From: CAYYAQ01 sp964469555
GTDB taxonomy: Bacteria; Planctomycetota; UBA1135; UBA2386
Direction of reading: 5' to 3'
Length of the DNA: 5,130 bases
Assembly (NCBI GenBank): GCA_964469555.1
Contig: CAYYAQ010000238.1
Location: forward strand, 1-5,130
Below are positions 5,040-5,130 of the stretch, piece after piece. Position numbers and translations under genes: made by a program. Each line of letters starts with the position of its first letter. Within the stretch, counting starts at the first letter, position 1. The notes under the pieces were generated by a model. It made no database searches and was not told the origin of the DNA. It worked only from the letters and a program-made list of their open reading frames with translations.

Positions 5040-5130
5040 ATGACGAATCTGCACATCTCCCCCGGATGGCGTCCCCTGGCATGTCTCATACTCGTCCTGG
5101 CCGTGCCCGGGCAGCACCCCAACGTCGTGA
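5040..5130 (+). CDS. N-terminus of a probable second secreted sulfatase (3' end outside window)
   Basis: An ATG at 5040 opens a frame that runs off the right edge after 30 codons. Residues 1-24 read as a signal peptide: a short polar start with an arginine (R11), the hydrophobic core LACLILVLAV and a small-residue end (PG). They are followed directly by QHPNVV. In sulfatases and related alkaline-phosphatase-superfamily enzymes the mature protein typically opens with (R/K/H)PNVV or PNIV just before the first metal-binding Asp. The gene faces away from the complete sulfatase, sharing an upstream gap of about 168 bp, and paired sulfatases are common in planctomycetes. The metal ligands and CxPxR motif are beyond the window, so another secreted hydrolase is possible. 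No clear ribosome site precedes it. Confidence 0.55.
   Translation, partial: MTNLHISPGWRPLACLILVLAVPGQHPNVV

Noticed and set aside
4872..5117. N-terminal extension of the sulfatase up to 5117
   Set aside because: The extra 82 residues would bury the signal peptide, and a good GGAG lies nine bases before the ATG at 4871.
1..5130. CRISPR array, rRNA, or insertion sequence with transposase
   Set aside because: No regularly spaced repeats, no rRNA-like conserved segments and no transposase motifs or terminal inverted repeats were seen on either strand.

Overview
The window is GC-rich bacterial DNA. It carries a secreted Cys-type sulfatase with what looks like a second one starting divergently beside it, fragments of extracellular beta-sandwich domains, and mostly weak ribosome-binding sites. 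This mix is typical of the Planctomycetes and related groups of the PVC superphylum. That placement is inference from gene content; there is no rRNA or other phylogenetic marker here.

Layout. Positions 3-143 hold the 3' end of a + strand gene whose last residues look like a bacterial Ig-like domain. It meets, stop codon against stop codon, a complete minus-strand gene (140-1099) for a fold-type II PLP enzyme of the cysteine synthase family. Back to back with that enzyme, across a gap of about 160 bp, lies the most interesting gene of the window (1258-2172, +): an N-terminal cyclic-nucleotide-binding domain fused to a C-terminal methylglyoxal synthase domain with the catalytic residues intact. 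An imperfect 38-bp direct repeat (34/38 identical) sits on either side of this fusion gene, at 1105-1142 and 2187-2224.

From 2195 to 3425 the DNA looks like a graveyard of gene pieces: an unidentified + strand C-terminal fragment (to 2395), about 340 bp with no convincing gene, a minus-strand C-terminal piece of a carboxypeptidase-regulatory-like domain (2739 to about 2978), and a short + strand ORF for a hydrophobic protein (2996-3253) with almost exclusively G or C in third codon positions. A GC-rich hairpin at 3329-3355 lies between that ORF and the sulfatase and may end transcription.

Positions 3426-4871 (minus) encode a complete secreted sulfatase with a CxPxR active site that is matured to formylglycine. 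About 170 bp upstream and divergent, a partial + strand gene begins at 5040 with a signal peptide followed by HPNVV, the usual opening of a sulfatase domain.

How the parts might work together: the two sulfatases would act outside the cytoplasmic membrane on sulfated substrates, probably polysaccharides. The PLP enzyme belongs to cytoplasmic sulfur amino-acid metabolism. The fusion protein would convert dihydroxyacetone phosphate to methylglyoxal under possible control by a cyclic nucleotide. No operon links these functions, and a common pathway is not shown by the sequence.
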